Shown here: one piece after another, positions 7,935 through 17,769 of the stretch
How positions within the stretch are numbered: position 1 is the stretch's first letter
Layout: every line of letters starts with the position of its first letter
From: Prevotellaceae bacterium UBA4359
GTDB lineage: Bacteria; Bacteroidota; Bacteroidia; Bacteroidales; Bacteroidaceae
Assembly: GCA_002393555.1 (NCBI GenBank)
Contig: DGSP01000033.1
Location: forward strand, 35,865-99,864
Direction of reading: 5' to 3'
DNA length: 64,000 bases
The notes under the pieces: model-generated
Told to the model about the DNA's origin: nothing
What the model saw: only the letters and a program-made list of their open reading frames with translations
Databases searched by the model: none
Position numbers and translations under genes: made by a program

Positions 7935-10421
7935 ATGATTAACGATACATTACAGTTTTCGCAAGTATTAAAAACACTGATTATGCTCATATTCTCTCAC
8001 AGATTAGCACAGATTGGCACAGTTTTTTCTCACAGAATTTTGGCGACGCTGCTGTTTGTTTGCTGCCTTTTTGGCGGTCTGTTGCAGAGTTTCGGACAGA
8101 CGGTTGTCATCAAAGGCAAAGTCGTGGACGACAAACGTGAGCCGTTGGAATTGGCTCAGGTGCGTGTGGAAGGCACAGGATGCGGTGCCGTGTGCAATCT
8201 AAAGGGCGAATTTCGATTCTCGTGCGAAAGTGCCGATTCCATGGTGGTTGTGTTCTCCATGATTGGCTACGAAACACGTAAGCGAGTGCTCAATAACCCG
8301 ATGGATTCGGTGTCTTTGAGCGTGATGCTGCCTTCACTGGGCTACGAATTGGGCGAAGTGCAGGTGACAGACATCCGCCGACAGACCAGCACGATGACCG
8401 ATGTGAACATGCAGGACATGAAGCACATGGGAAATGCCTCGGGAGGCGGCGTTGAAAGGCTCATCACCAGTCAGGCCGGCGTTTCGACCCACAACGAACT
8501 CTCCTCGCAATACAATGTGCGAGGTGGCTCTTTTGACGAGAACTCTGTTTATATCAATGACATAGAGGTCTATCGTCCATTGCTGATTCGCAGCGGTCAG
8601 CAAGAAGGACTCAGCATCATCAATCCCGACATGGTAGAACGCATCGGCTTTTCTGCCGGTGGATTCGAGGCTCGTTATGGCGAGAAGATGTCGAGTGTGC
8701 TGGACATCACCTACAAGAAGGTGAAAGGATTGGAAGCCAGCGTGAGTGCCAGCCTTCTGGGTGCCAGCGGCTACATCGGCTACGGCACCGAGAAATTCTC
8801 CATGACCCATGCTGTGCGCTACAAGACGATGAAAAACCTCCTGGGAACACTCGAGACCAAGGGCGAATATGACCCCAGGGATTTCGACTATCAGACCTAC
8901 ATGAGTTGGAGTCCCAATCAGCGTTGGACCTTCGATTTCATCGGGGTTATTTCGACCAACGATTACCGATTCACCCCCAAAGACCGCACCACCAAGTTCG
9001 GCACGTCGGAAGATGTAAAGGAGTTTAAGGTGTATTTTGACGGTAGCGAGCGCGACCGCTTCTACACCTACTTCGGTGCCTTGTCTGCCACTCACCACTT
9101 CAACCCCATGAACTCTCTCACTTTCAAGTGGTCTGGATTTCGGACTCAAGAACGCGAATCCTACGACATCAACGGCGAGTATTGGCTCAACAACGACGGT
9201 GAAACCGAGAGCCTGGGCATCGGCACCTACCATGAGCATGCCCGCAACCGCCTGAACGCAAACATGATGAGTCTGGGACTTTCTGGACACAGTCGCTTCA
9301 CGAGCCATCAACTCCGCTACGGTGCCCTCCTGAAAATGGAGAAGGTGGATGAAACCATGCGCGAATGGGAAATGCGCGATTCGGCAGGGTACGCACTCCC
9401 CCACTCCTCCGACCGTTTAGACCTCATCTACAACTTATCATCCTCAAACAACGAAAAATCACTCCATTACGAACTCTTTCTACAGGACACATGGCGACGG
9501 GAAATGACCGCCGGAAGTCTGGTGCTGAACTATGGTGCACGGCTCACCCATTGGGATTGGAACAAGGAGACCCTCTTCTCACCCCGTGCCACCGTGGCCT
9601 TCACTCCGGCTGCCAACGAAAACTTGACCTACCGTTTCTCCGCAGGTGTCTATTACCAGACTCCATTCTACAAAGAGATGCGCGACACCACGATGGTGAA
9701 CGGCAACACGGTGGCCTTTCTGCGCAAGGACATCAAGTCGCAGCGAAGCATCCACTTCGTGCTGGGCATGGAGTATAAGTTCCGCGTGAACATGCGCCCC
9801 TTCAAGTTTACAGCCGAAGCCTACTACAAGGCTCTGAGCAACCTAATTCCCTACAACATCGACAATGTGCGCATGGTCTATTATGGCGGCAACATTGCCA
9901 AGGGTTATGCGGCAGGCCTTGACCTGAAAATCTACGGCGAATTTGTGCCGGGCACAGACTCGTGGCTGAGTGTGGGCGTGATGAAGACTGAGGAAAAAAT
10001 CAACGGCGGAAAATACGTGCCCCGCCCCACCGACCAGACGCTCAACTGTGCCGTTTTCTTCAGCGACTACTTCCCCAACACCGACCGATGGAAGGTGACT
10101 GTGCAGGGTCACTATGCAGGAGGTCTCCCCTTCGGCCCACCTCACTCCGGACGTGAAAAGCAGGTGTTCCGCATGCCCAGTTATCGCCGTGTTGACCTGG
10201 GCATCAGTTACCGACTGCTCAAGAACGAAGACCGCCACATTCTCACGGGGGCAGGCCGTGCCTTCCGCAACATCTGGTTGGGAATCGACGCCTTCAACAT
10301 TCTCGACATCGCCAACGTGAACAGTTATTATTGGGTCACAGACATAGCAAATCATCAATACGCAGTGCCAAATTATCTGACAGGACGACAAATAAATGCC
10401 CGTTTGTTGTTCGAGTTTTGA
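7935..10421 (+). CDS. TonB-dependent outer-membrane receptor with carboxypeptidase-like regulatory domain
   Basis: The 828-residue protein has a signal peptide ending near residue 55 (LATLLFVCCLFGGLLQSFG), then a carboxypeptidase-regulatory-like beta domain (about 57-135: VVIKGKVVDDKREPLELAQV), a TonB plug (about 150-250, with YNVRGGSFDENSVYINDIEV) and a 22-strand-type barrel ending in aromatic F (LLFEF). The start could also be the internal ATG at 7983, which gives a shorter signal peptide. Unlike SusC proteins it has no SusD partner beside it, so a glycan substrate is not implied; a metal complex, cofactor or peptide is equally possible. It stands alone between the amidase and panB. Confidence 0.88.
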   Translation: MINDTLQFSQVLKTLIMLIFSHRLAQIGTVFSHRILATLLFVCCLFGGLLQSFGQTVVIKGKVVDDKREPLELAQVRVEGTGCGAVCNLKGEFRFSCESADSMVVVFSMIGYETRKRVLNNPMDSVSLSVMLPSLGYELGEVQVTDIRRQTSTMTDVNMQDMKHMGNASGGGVERLITSQAGVSTHNELSSQYNVRGGSFDENSVYINDIEVYRPLLIRSGQQEGLSIINPDMVERIGFSAGGFEARYGEKMSSVLDITYKKVKGLEASVSASLLGASGYIGYGTEKFSMTHAVRYKTMKNLLGTLETKGEYDPRDFDYQTYMSWSPNQRWTFDFIGVISTNDYRFTPKDRTTKFGTSEDVKEFKVYFDGSERDRFYTYFGALSATHHFNPMNSLTFKWSGFRTQERESYDINGEYWLNNDGETESLGIGTYHEHARNRLNANMMSLGLSGHSRFTSHQLRYGALLKMEKVDETMREWEMRDSAGYALPHSSDRLDLIYNLSSSNNEKSLHYELFLQDTWRREMTAGSLVLNYGARLTHWDWNKETLFSPRATVAFTPAANENLTYRFSAGVYYQTPFYKEMRDTTMVNGNTVAFLRKDIKSQRSIHFVLGMEYKFRVNMRPFKFTAEAYYKALSNLIPYNIDNVRMVYYGGNIAKGYAAGLDLKIYGEFVPGTDSWLSVGVMKTEEKINGGKYVPRPTDQTLNCAVFFSDYFPNTDRWKVTVQGHYAGGLPFGPPHSGREKQVFRMPSYRRVDLGISYRLLKNEDRHILTGAGRAFRNIWLGIDAFNILDIANVNSYYWVTDIANHQYAVPNYLTGRQINARLLFEF

Positions 10422-10431
10422 GAATAATATG

Positions 10432-10439
10432 TAACTTTG
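10432..10439 (+). promoter_or_regulatory. Predicted −7 box of panB
   Basis: TAACTTTG, an exact TAnnTTTG match, starts 10 bp after the receptor gene's stop and 92 bp before the panB ATG. Confidence 0.6.
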
Positions 10440-10523
10440 CAGTCGCTCCGAGTGCCCCCAAGAAGGTAGGCCATGTTGACCATGCAGGAACGGAGAAAAA
10501 CACTCGGCAAAGAAACGACAACT

Positions 10524-11345
10524 ATGGCAGGATATTTAGTGGACGACCAGCGTAAGGTCACCACTCACAGACTTATCCAGATGAAGGCAGAAGGCAAGAA
10601 GATTGCCATGCTCACATCATACGACTACACCACGGCCAGCATCACTGATGCGGCAGGTATTGACGTTATTCTGGTAGGCGATTCGGCCAGCAACGTCATG
10701 GCTGGCAACTGGACCACGCTCCCCATCACCCTCGACCAGATGATTTACCATGCCAAGAGCGTAGTTCGTGGTGTCAAGCGCGCTCTCGTTGTGTGCGACA
10801 TGCCCTTCGGCACCTATCAGGTGAACGAAACTGAAGCCGTGACCAATGCCATTCGCATCATGAAGGAAACCCATTGCGACGCTCTGAAACTGGAAGGCGG
10901 CGTGGAAATAATCCCGGCAGTGCGGAAGATACTCGATGCTGGTATTCCCATCTGCGGACACCTCGGCTTGACTCCTCAGGCCATCAACAAGTTCGGCACT
11001 TATTCGGTTCGTGCCAAAGAAGAGGCTGAGGCCAAGAAACTCATCAGCGATGCTCATGCGTTGGAAGAAGCCGGTTGCTTTGCCGTGGTGCTGGAGAAAA
11101 TTCCTGCCAAGTTGGCGACTCAGGTGGCCAACGAGTTAAAAATCCCTGTCATCGGCATTGGCGCTGGTGGCGGATGCGACGGACAGGTACTCGTCATTGC
11201 TGACATGCTCGGCATGACACGCGGGTTCTCGCCCAAGTTCTTGCGCCGCTATGCCGACCTAAACACCATCATGACCGATGCCATTGGCCGCTATGTGGAA
11301 GACGTGAAGGAAGGGAACTTCCCCAACGAGAACGAGCAGTATTAA
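10524..11345 (+). CDS. panB: 3-methyl-2-oxobutanoate hydroxymethyltransferase
   Basis: This 273-residue enzyme transfers a hydroxymethyl group from methylene-tetrahydrofolate to 2-oxoisovalerate, giving ketopantoate for pantothenate and CoA synthesis. The family motifs are clear: LTSYDYTTA (30-38) and VGDSASNVM (51-59) with the Mg-binding aspartates, KLEGG, and LEKIPA with the catalytic glutamate. I start at [20 protein letters not shown] because that begin is conserved in Bacteroides homologues; the frame is open 17 codons further upstream. No other pantothenate genes are adjacent. Confidence 0.96.
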   Translation: MAGYLVDDQRKVTTHRLIQMKAEGKKIAMLTSYDYTTASITDAAGIDVILVGDSASNVMAGNWTTLPITLDQMIYHAKSVVRGVKRALVVCDMPFGTYQVNETEAVTNAIRIMKETHCDALKLEGGVEIIPAVRKILDAGIPICGHLGLTPQAINKFGTYSVRAKEEAEAKKLISDAHALEEAGCFAVVLEKIPAKLATQVANELKIPVIGIGAGGGCDGQVLVIADMLGMTRGFSPKFLRRYADLNTIMTDAIGRYVEDVKEGNFPNENEQY

Positions 11346-11460
11346 CCGTCCCATGCGCTGGGCGATTTCTTTTTGAAGTGTTTCAGCGCAAAGCACATCG
11401 ACAGAAACAAAAAGACATACTCTAATCAATTAACCCCAAACAATTAAAAAACAAAAAACT

Positions 11461-12729
11461 ATGACAATCAATGAGTACAACTTTGCCGGCAAAAAGGCAA
11501 TCGTGCGCGTAGATTTCAACGTGCCAATCCAGAACGGAGTCATCACTGACGACACTCGCATTCGCGGTGCAGTGCCCACCCTCAAACTCATCCTTGAGAA
11601 AGGCGGTGCCCTCATCATCATGTCACACATGGGCAAGCCAAAGGGTAAGGTAAAGCCCGAACTCTCTCTCAAGCAGATTGTTCCCGCTGTAAGCCAGGCA
11701 CTTGGTGTTCCTGTACAGTTTGCCGACGACTGCCAGAAGGCTGACGCTCAGGCTGCAGCCCTCAAACCAGGCGAGGTACTTCTGCTCGAAAACCTCCGCT
11801 ACTATCCCGAAGAGGAAGGCAAGCCCGTAGGTGTAGAGAAAGGCACTCCCGAATATGATGAGGCCAAGAAGGCTATGAAGGCCAGCCAGAAGGAGTTTGC
11901 CAAGAAACTTGCTTCTTACGCTGACTGCTGGGTGATGGATGCCTTCGGTACCGCTCACCGCAAGCACGCTTCGACCGCTGTCATCGCTGACTACTTCGAC
12001 AAGAAGGACGTGATGCTCGGTCTGCTCATGGAAAAAGAAGTACAGGCTGTTGACAATGTGCTCAATAACATCAAGCGTCCCTTTGTGGCCATCATGGGTG
12101 GTTCAAAGGTTTCTACCAAGATTGGCATCATCGAGAACCTCCTCGGCAAGGTTGATAAACTCATCCTCTGCGGTGGCATGACCTACACCTTCATGAAGGC
12201 TCACGGTGGCGAAATCGGCAACTCTATCGTAGAACTTGACAAACTCGACGTGGCTCTCGGTGTGGAAGAACTTGCCAAGAAGAACGGCGTGGAACTCGTG
12301 CTCGGCGAGGACTCTGTATGCTGCACTGGTTACGACTTCTCCACGTTCTCTGTAAAACCCGGTGCAGAAATCAAGACATTCCCATCAAACGCTATCGAAG
12401 ATGGTTGGGACGGTCTCGACATCGGTCCCAAGAGCCGCGAGAAGTTCACCAAGGCTATCGAAGGAGCCAAGACTATCCTTTGGAACGGTCCTGCTGGCTG
12501 CTTCGAGTGCGAAGATTTCACTGCTGGTTCACGTGCTGTAGGTGAAGCAGTGGCTAAGGCTACTCAAGAAGGTGCCTTCTCTCTCATCGGTGGTGGCGAC
12601 TCTGTGGCTTGCGTCAACAAGTTTGGCCTTGCAGACAAGGTTTCTTACATCTCCACAGGTGGTGGTGCTTTGCTCGAAGCAATCGAGGGCAAAGTGCTCC
12701 CAGGCATTGCAGCCGTCAAAGGCGAGTAA
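11461..12729 (+). CDS. pgk: Phosphoglycerate kinase
   Basis: The 422-residue protein carries out the ATP-forming step from 1,3-bisphosphoglycerate in glycolysis. Landmarks are RVDFNVP at 16-22, the substrate arginine region [22 protein letters not shown] at the interdomain hinge and the nucleotide loop GGGDSVACV near the C-terminus. A short lysine-rich insertion ([15 protein letters not shown]) in the N-domain makes it somewhat longer than the E. coli protein, as in other Bacteroidetes. Codon use appears restricted, as expected for a highly expressed gene. The A-rich sequence before the ATG has no Shine-Dalgarno core. A strong terminator follows. Confidence 0.98.
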   Translation: MTINEYNFAGKKAIVRVDFNVPIQNGVITDDTRIRGAVPTLKLILEKGGALIIMSHMGKPKGKVKPELSLKQIVPAVSQALGVPVQFADDCQKADAQAAALKPGEVLLLENLRYYPEEEGKPVGVEKGTPEYDEAKKAMKASQKEFAKKLASYADCWVMDAFGTAHRKHASTAVIADYFDKKDVMLGLLMEKEVQAVDNVLNNIKRPFVAIMGGSKVSTKIGIIENLLGKVDKLILCGGMTYTFMKAHGGEIGNSIVELDKLDVALGVEELAKKNGVELVLGEDSVCCTGYDFSTFSVKPGAEIKTFPSNAIEDGWDGLDIGPKSREKFTKAIEGAKTILWNGPAGCFECEDFTAGSRAVGEAVAKATQEGAFSLIGGGDSVACVNKFGLADKVSYISTGGGALLEAIEGKVLPGIAAVKGE

Positions 12730-12753
12730 CCCCACCGCGTATTATTCTACAAA

Positions 12754-12795
12754 AAAGAAGGGAGGAAATCCTAAATTGGGTGTCCTCCCTTCTTT
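12754..12795. terminator. Bidirectional terminator between pgk and ribE
   Basis: A 13-bp perfect stem (AAAGAAGGGAGGA, 12754-12766, against 12783-12795) with A-rich left and T-rich right flanks works for both convergent genes. The loop is 16 nt. Confidence 0.85.
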
Positions 12796-12920
12796 CTTCC
12801 TATACAGCCAATCAAACTTTTAGGCAACCCATATCTGCTGCATGATGGGAATTGCTGTACAGAAACACATCACACCCCACGACTACGATGTGCCGTAGCC
12901 GGGGGGCGTTTGGTGGAAAG

Positions 12921-13526
12921 TTACTGATTGAACGACTGGATGCGGGCGATGTACTTGCCGATAATGTCGAACTCAAGATTCACCAGTGTGCCCACTTCGA
13001 TGGTATGGAAATTGGTGTTGTCGTAGGTGTAAGGTATGATGTTCACCTCGAAAGAATCATCTTTTGAGTTGCACACAGTGAGGCTGACCCCATTAACGGT
13101 CACACTACCTTTATCGACTGTGAGGTAGCCCTTTTGTGCCATCTCACGGTCGAACTTGTACTGGAAACGGAAGGTGTAACTGCCCTGCTGGTCAATCTTT
13201 GCCACACACACGGCAGTCTGATCAACGTGGCCCTGCACGATGTGTCCATCCAAACGTCCGTTCATCTTCATCGACCGCTCCACATTCACCTTGTCGCCCA
13301 CCTTCAGTTGGCCGAGATTGCTCCTGTCGAGTGTCTCCTTCATGGCAGTGACCACATACTTGCCATCAAAAATCTTCACCACCGTGAGGCACACACCGTT
13401 GTGAGCCACACTCTGGTCAATCTTTAACTCACCGACAAATGAGCAGGTGAGCGTGAAGTGTACATTCTCCTGCTCCTTCTCTATGGCCACAACGGTGGCA
13501 AATTCTTCTACTATTCCGCTAAACAT
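12921..13526 (-). CDS. ribE: Riboflavin synthase alpha chain
   Basis: The 201-residue protein begins with the diagnostic MFSGIVEE and consists of two lumazine-binding beta-barrel repeats (about 1-97 and 98-195). Each carries the expected substrate motif: SVAHNGVCLTV in the first and SVTVNGVSLTV in the second. It forms riboflavin by dismutation of two 6,7-dimethyl-8-ribityllumazine molecules, acting as a trimer. It is monocistronic here, with its own −7 box at 13555-13562 on the minus strand. It converges on pgk, sharing the terminator. Confidence 0.97.
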   Translation of the reverse strand: MFSGIVEEFATVVAIEKEQENVHFTLTCSFVGELKIDQSVAHNGVCLTVVKIFDGKYVVTAMKETLDRSNLGQLKVGDKVNVERSMKMNGRLDGHIVQGHVDQTAVCVAKIDQQGSYTFRFQYKFDREMAQKGYLTVDKGSVTVNGVSLTVCNSKDDSFEVNIIPYTYDNTNFHTIEVGTLVNLEFDIIGKYIARIQSFNQ

Positions 13527-13554
13527 AATTCTTAATAATTATAAAATATGTGTG

Positions 13555-13562
13555 CAAAGATA
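13555..13562 (-). promoter_or_regulatory. Predicted −7 box of ribE
   Basis: CAAAGATA on the plus strand (TATCTTTG on the minus strand), 29 bp upstream of the ribE ATG. Confidence 0.6.
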
Positions 13563-13584
13563 CTCATATTTCCGCAAAAATAAA

Positions 13585-13592
13585 TAACTTTG
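13585..13592 (+). promoter_or_regulatory. Predicted −7 box of the lipoprotein-GH51-CE2 unit
   Basis: TAACTTTG, an exact consensus match, 32 bp before the lipoprotein start and back to back with the ribE box. Confidence 0.55.
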
Positions 13593-13623
13593 CCGAAAAT
13601 TGTGAAATAAACCATCTAAAAAC

Positions 13624-14079
13624 ATGATTCGAACAATGAAAAAGAACTTGAGTTTTCTGGCTTCCGTTGCTGTTGCCGCACTCGTGATGTGTTCTGCATG
13701 TAGCGACGACAATGAGACCTCTAAACTGCCTCAATTCAAGAACATTACGTTTTCTAAAACCACGGCTTCACCGGGCGAAACCATCAAGGCTACCGTCAAT
13801 TTCAGCGATGCAGGAAACTATGTGAAAGGGACTTACGTTTATACCACTTCTCCAGCGATTGCTGCAGGTGAGTTTACGTGTGCAAGCCCCAACACGACGG
13901 CCACCTTCGACATCAAGATTCCCGAGGCTGGCGAGACCACGCCCGAAATGCAGACCTACATGCTGACCGTCACTCCCAAGACGATGGCAGCCTACGCTGG
14001 CAGTGCTCCTTACATCGACCCTTCATCGATGGGAAAAGTAACAGCCACTTTTACAGTTGTCAATCCCATTGAAGAATAA
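13624..14079 (+). CDS. Small lipoprotein of unknown function
   Basis: I do not recognise a family. The 151-residue protein has a lipoprotein signal peptide with the cysteine in CSACSDDNE (about residue 28), followed by acidic residues typical of surface-exported Bacteroidetes lipoproteins. The rest is beta-rich, with spacing suggestive of one immunoglobulin-like sandwich (KNITFSKTTASPGETIKATV onward). The start may be the second methionine (13636, MKKNLSFLAS). It is 6 bp upstream of a GH51 gene on the same strand, so it may be a surface accessory, perhaps a glycan-binding or scaffold protein, for arabinoxylan use. That role is inferred only from position. Confidence 0.8.
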   Translation: MIRTMKKNLSFLASVAVAALVMCSACSDDNETSKLPQFKNITFSKTTASPGETIKATVNFSDAGNYVKGTYVYTTSPAIAAGEFTCASPNTTATFDIKIPEAGETTPEMQTYMLTVTPKTMAAYAGSAPYIDPSSMGKVTATFTVVNPIEE

Positions 14080-14085
14080 TAACTT

Positions 14086-16527
14086 ATGAGAAATCTTTTA
14101 CTGACTGCTCTGATGATGGCTACCTCGATGACAACGCTGGCCAATCATCCCGACTCCGTGTGGGTGCGTCCCGATGTAAAAAATGGCAGCCGCGATTTTC
14201 AGATTGCCTATTCTGTCGATAAAAAACACTGGACGCACGTGCCGTGCAACCTCTTCGAAAGCGACTATGGCCCCTGGGGAAGCGAGAAGAAACTCTACTA
14301 CCCTGTCCTCTCTTTTGATGGGAAGACATATCGCGCATCCTTCATTCCCAACCCCAAACTGCCGCATGCCGCATCCACCTCGTCTGACAATTTCTCGCTA
14401 TGGAAGCCACAAGACTACATCACCATTCCACAGAATGACGTACTCATCTTTATGGACAAGCAGCAGAAGGCTTCGGAGAACAACATCATCCGCATCCCTT
14501 ATTCAGGCTTGCAAAACCTTCTGACCAAGCAGCGCATTGCTGCACAGAATGCTGTATGGGATCGCGAAAATTTTGTGGAGACAGGCGCACACATCGCCAA
14601 CAGTAAAGAACCTATCGCTGCAACGCTGACTGTCCGTTGGGACGACCGCAAAGCCATTTCGCCCAACCTAATGGGCATTTTCTTCGAAGACATCAACTAT
14701 GCGGCCGACGGTGGTCTCTATGCCGAATTGATTCAGAACCGCGACTTTGAATACACAGCCGATGACCACAGGGGTTGGGATGCGAAGACTGCATGGAAAC
14801 TGGTGGGTAACGGCTCTGACTGGAGTATCGACACTCAAGCACCCATTCACAAGAACAATCCACACTATGCTGTGCTGAAGACGACTGCCCCTGGTGCCAA
14901 ACTGATGAACGGTGGATGGGATGGCATCGCCGTGCAGAAGGGCAAGAAGTACGACCTTTCTCTCTTCACACAGGGGGCTGGTTCTCTGCGTGTGTCGCTG
15001 ATGGACGATGGTTCTCCCATCGCATCAAAGACATTCAAGGCTACGAAGGAATGGCAGCAGCAGAAGGCTACCTTAACTGCTTCTGCTTCAACCGACAAAG
15101 CAATTCTTGTGATAGAACCGCTCGAAGTCAGTACCATCCGTCTCGACATGGTGTCGCTCTTCCCGCAGGAAACTTTCAAGAACCGCCCCAACGGCCTGCG
15201 CAAAGACTTGGCTGAAACGATTGCCGACCTCAAACCTCGCTTCGTCCGCTTCCCTGGTGGATGTGCTTCCCACGGCCAGGGCATCGACAACATCTACCAT
15301 TGGCAGGCCACCATCGGAGAACTGTGGGAACGTCAGCCCGACATGAACATCTGGAACTATCACCAGACACGAGGTCTGGGCTTCTACGAGTACTTCCTTT
15401 TCTGTGAAGACATCGGTGCAGAGCCTCTCCCTGTGCTGGCAGCGGGAGTGCCTTGCCAAAACTCCTGGCGCGGCGGCAACGGTCAGCAAGGTGGCATCCC
15501 CTTCGAAGCCGAATTGAAGGGCAAGCCATCGCCCTACTCCTACAACGGCAAGCCCCTCACGATGGAGAGTTACTTGCAGGAGTTAATCGACCTCATCGAA
15601 TGGGCTAATGGTGATGCCAAGACATCGGCGCTTGCTCAACTTCGTGCCAAAGCAGGACACCCCAAGCCCTTCAACCTCAAATATCTTGGCATTGGCAACG
15701 AAGACCTCATCAGCGATGTGTTCCTGGAGCGTTACCGTTTCCTCATCGAAGGTGTGAAGAAGGCTCATCCAGAAATCACAGTCATCGGAACCGTTGGACC
15801 CTTCTGGGAAGGCAGCGATTACGAGTATGGATGGAAAGAAGCCAAGGAGAAGAGCATCGAGATAGTGGATGAACACTACTACAACCCCATCGGCTGGTAC
15901 TTCCACCACCGCAACTTCTACGACAACTACGACCGTCAAGGCACGAAAGTCTATCTGGGCGAATGGGCCTCGAAGGGAAACAACGTGGCCAACGCTCTCA
16001 TCGAGGCGGCCTATATGACCAACGTGGAGAGAAATGCCGACGTGGTAATCATGTCGTCGTATGCACCTCTGCTGGCCAAGGAAAAACACACCAACTGGAA
16101 TCCTGACCTTATCTACTTCAACAACACGGAAGTGAAACCCACGGCCAACTATTACGTGCAACGGGCTTTCGGTCAGAACGGTGGAGACGAGTATATCTAT
16201 GCCGACCTGCAAGTAGGTGGAGGTAATGACATCAAAGAACGACTCGACTATTCTGTGGTGAAAGACAGCCAGACAGGTGACCTCATCATCAAGGTGGTCA
16301 GTCTGCTGCCGAAGGCTTCGACGCTGAAGGTTCAACTGGGCGACGAGGCTCTGAAGGGCTACAGCACCACGGCTGAATGCTCACTTCTGGCCAAGGAGAG
16401 CGAGCCTGACAGCCAACGCAACTGGGATAAGAACGAGACGCGCACTCTGACCGTCGGCAGTGAGTTCACGATGGATGTGCCACAGTACTCGATGTCTGTT
16501 GTCCGCATCAAGAAATCAAAGAAATAA
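14086..16527 (+). CDS. GH51 alpha-L-arabinofuranosidase
   Basis: An 813-residue secreted enzyme (signal peptide 1-19) predicted to release arabinofuranose side chains from arabinoxylan or arabinan. After a roughly 160-residue N-terminal region of unclear fold comes the GH51 entry motif GIFFEDINYAADGGLYAELI (about 204), an inserted CBM4-like beta domain (about 235-360), the TIM barrel and a C-terminal beta domain. The acid/base is E539 in GIGNED and the nucleophile E626 in YLGEWA, both present. Its stop overlaps the start of the esterase gene by one base, so the two are translationally coupled. The N-terminal extension is unusual for simple GH51 enzymes. Confidence 0.93.
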   Translation: MRNLLLTALMMATSMTTLANHPDSVWVRPDVKNGSRDFQIAYSVDKKHWTHVPCNLFESDYGPWGSEKKLYYPVLSFDGKTYRASFIPNPKLPHAASTSSDNFSLWKPQDYITIPQNDVLIFMDKQQKASENNIIRIPYSGLQNLLTKQRIAAQNAVWDRENFVETGAHIANSKEPIAATLTVRWDDRKAISPNLMGIFFEDINYAADGGLYAELIQNRDFEYTADDHRGWDAKTAWKLVGNGSDWSIDTQAPIHKNNPHYAVLKTTAPGAKLMNGGWDGIAVQKGKKYDLSLFTQGAGSLRVSLMDDGSPIASKTFKATKEWQQQKATLTASASTDKAILVIEPLEVSTIRLDMVSLFPQETFKNRPNGLRKDLAETIADLKPRFVRFPGGCASHGQGIDNIYHWQATIGELWERQPDMNIWNYHQTRGLGFYEYFLFCEDIGAEPLPVLAAGVPCQNSWRGGNGQQGGIPFEAELKGKPSPYSYNGKPLTMESYLQELIDLIEWANGDAKTSALAQLRAKAGHPKPFNLKYLGIGNEDLISDVFLERYRFLIEGVKKAHPEITVIGTVGPFWEGSDYEYGWKEAKEKSIEIVDEHYYNPIGWYFHHRNFYDNYDRQGTKVYLGEWASKGNNVANALIEAAYMTNVERNADVVIMSSYAPLLAKEKHTNWNPDLIYFNNTEVKPTANYYVQRAFGQNGGDEYIYADLQVGGGNDIKERLDYSVVKDSQTGDLIIKVVSLLPKASTLKVQLGDEALKGYSTTAECSLLAKESEPDSQRNWDKNETRTLTVGSEFTMDVPQYSMSVVRIKKSKK

Positions 16528-17621
16528 TGAAGAAAGGACTATTCAGTATGTTCATGGGAGGAATGATGCTCTTTTCTTGTGTACAAGCACAGGAAAAGAG
16601 CACCAGCCAAACGCTTTTCCACCCCACCGACCCAAACATCCAGTATATCGGACGCATTGACTTCTCCGATTCTTTACACCCTGTGTTCACCTATCCTGGC
16701 GTGCAGATTCGCACGGGCTTCACTGGCACCTCGCTCTCCATGATGTGCAAGCAACAAAGTGGCTACTTCATGGTGGAGATTGACGGTGGCGAGGCACAGA
16801 AAGTGTCTTTCCTCGACAATACGGTGGTGGATTTGGCCAGCAATCTGGAAGAGGGCACTCATCAGGCTGTCGTCACCTACGTCACTGAGGGGTATGAGCG
16901 ATTGCCAGAGTTTCACGGCTTCTTCGTCGATAAAGGCAAGACACTTGCTCCTGCCACACTGATGCCCACACGGAAGATTGAGTTCATCGGCAATAGCATA
17001 ACTTGTGGCTATGGCATCGAAGCCAAGTCACCCAACGAACCTTACTTGGATGAGACTGCCAACTACTACTATTCTTATGCTGCCCGCACAGCCCGCACCC
17101 TCAATGCACAGGCTGTAGTGGTGGCGCGTAGCGGCATTGGGGTGTATCGTTGCTACAATGGTCCTCAAACAGGCGATGCCGTGAACATGAACACGGAGTA
17201 CCCCTACACATTATTATATAATAATAAGAAGGAATGGGACTTCTCACTCTACACGCCCGATGTGGTGTGCATCAACCTTGGCACCAACGATACCTCTACC
17301 CAAGGTGCTGACTCGCTGTTATTGCTGCAAGGATTCAAACGACTCTATCAGCAAGTGCGCAAGCACTATCCCAAGGCGAAAATCGTGTTGCTCAGCGGCA
17401 CCATGATGACAGGAAAAGCCCTGCTTTCTGCTCAGCAAGCGATGAATGTCACTCGCAACTACGCCCATCAACAGGGTGACCACGAAGTCTATCGCTTCGA
17501 CTTTCCGCCACAAGATGGCTCGCTCGGCATCGGTCTGCATGGCCACCCTACCATGCGCCAACACGAGAAGATGGCTAACGAACTGACCTCTTATCTGCGA
17601 GAACTGATGCAGTGGAAATGA
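16527..17621 (+). CDS. SGNH-fold carbohydrate esterase (CE2-like)
   Basis: The 364-residue secreted protein has a signal peptide (1-21; MMLFSCVQA could also give a lipidated cysteine), an N-terminal jelly-roll (about 30-145) and an SGNH hydrolase domain. The catalytic serine is S157 in FIGNSITCGYG; NLGTNDTS carries the oxyanion asparagine, and GLHGHP holds the catalytic histidine (H338 or H340). This two-domain plan is that of CE2 acetyl esterases, which remove acetyl groups from xylan or oligosaccharides. Its start overlaps the GH51 stop, so both probably act on the same decorated hemicellulose. Substrate is inferred from context. Confidence 0.87.
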   Translation: MKKGLFSMFMGGMMLFSCVQAQEKSTSQTLFHPTDPNIQYIGRIDFSDSLHPVFTYPGVQIRTGFTGTSLSMMCKQQSGYFMVEIDGGEAQKVSFLDNTVVDLASNLEEGTHQAVVTYVTEGYERLPEFHGFFVDKGKTLAPATLMPTRKIEFIGNSITCGYGIEAKSPNEPYLDETANYYYSYAARTARTLNAQAVVVARSGIGVYRCYNGPQTGDAVNMNTEYPYTLLYNNKKEWDFSLYTPDVVCINLGTNDTSTQGADSLLLLQGFKRLYQQVRKHYPKAKIVLLSGTMMTGKALLSAQQAMNVTRNYAHQQGDHEVYRFDFPPQDGSLGIGLHGHPTMRQHEKMANELTSYLRELMQWK

Positions 17622-17650
17622 AGAAGATAAAGAAAAAAGTGAAGAAAAAT

Positions 17651-17681
17651 TTTGTCAGAACCGTGAAAAGTCGTACCTTTG
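17651..17681 (+). promoter_or_regulatory. Consensus promoter of rplU-rpmA
   Basis: TTTG at 17651-17654, a 19-bp spacer, and TACCTTTG at 17674-17681 form a full match to the Bacteroidetes consensus, the best in the window and in keeping with strong ribosomal-protein expression. Confidence 0.75.
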
Positions 17682-17687
17682 CAGTCG

Positions 17688-17769
17688 ATTTATGCCGGAG
17701 TGGCTCGGATAAGTAGGCACACAACGTGTCTCGCCAGCCGGTGGAACCCTAAAAAACAATTCAAAAAAA
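17688..17769 (+). promoter_or_regulatory. Structured 5' leader of rplU
   Basis: The leader of about 80 nt can fold: CCGG (17695-17698) with CCGG (17738-17741), TGGC (17701-17704) with GCCA (17733-17736), and an inner ACAC/GTGT hairpin with loop AAC. An A-rich unstructured tract then leads to the ATG. Such leaders often serve ribosomal-protein autoregulation; here that is inference. Confidence 0.4.

Noticed and set aside
17695..17760. A tRNA gene upstream of rplU
   Set aside because: Only a 5' half resembles a tRNA; the anticodon and T arms are missing.
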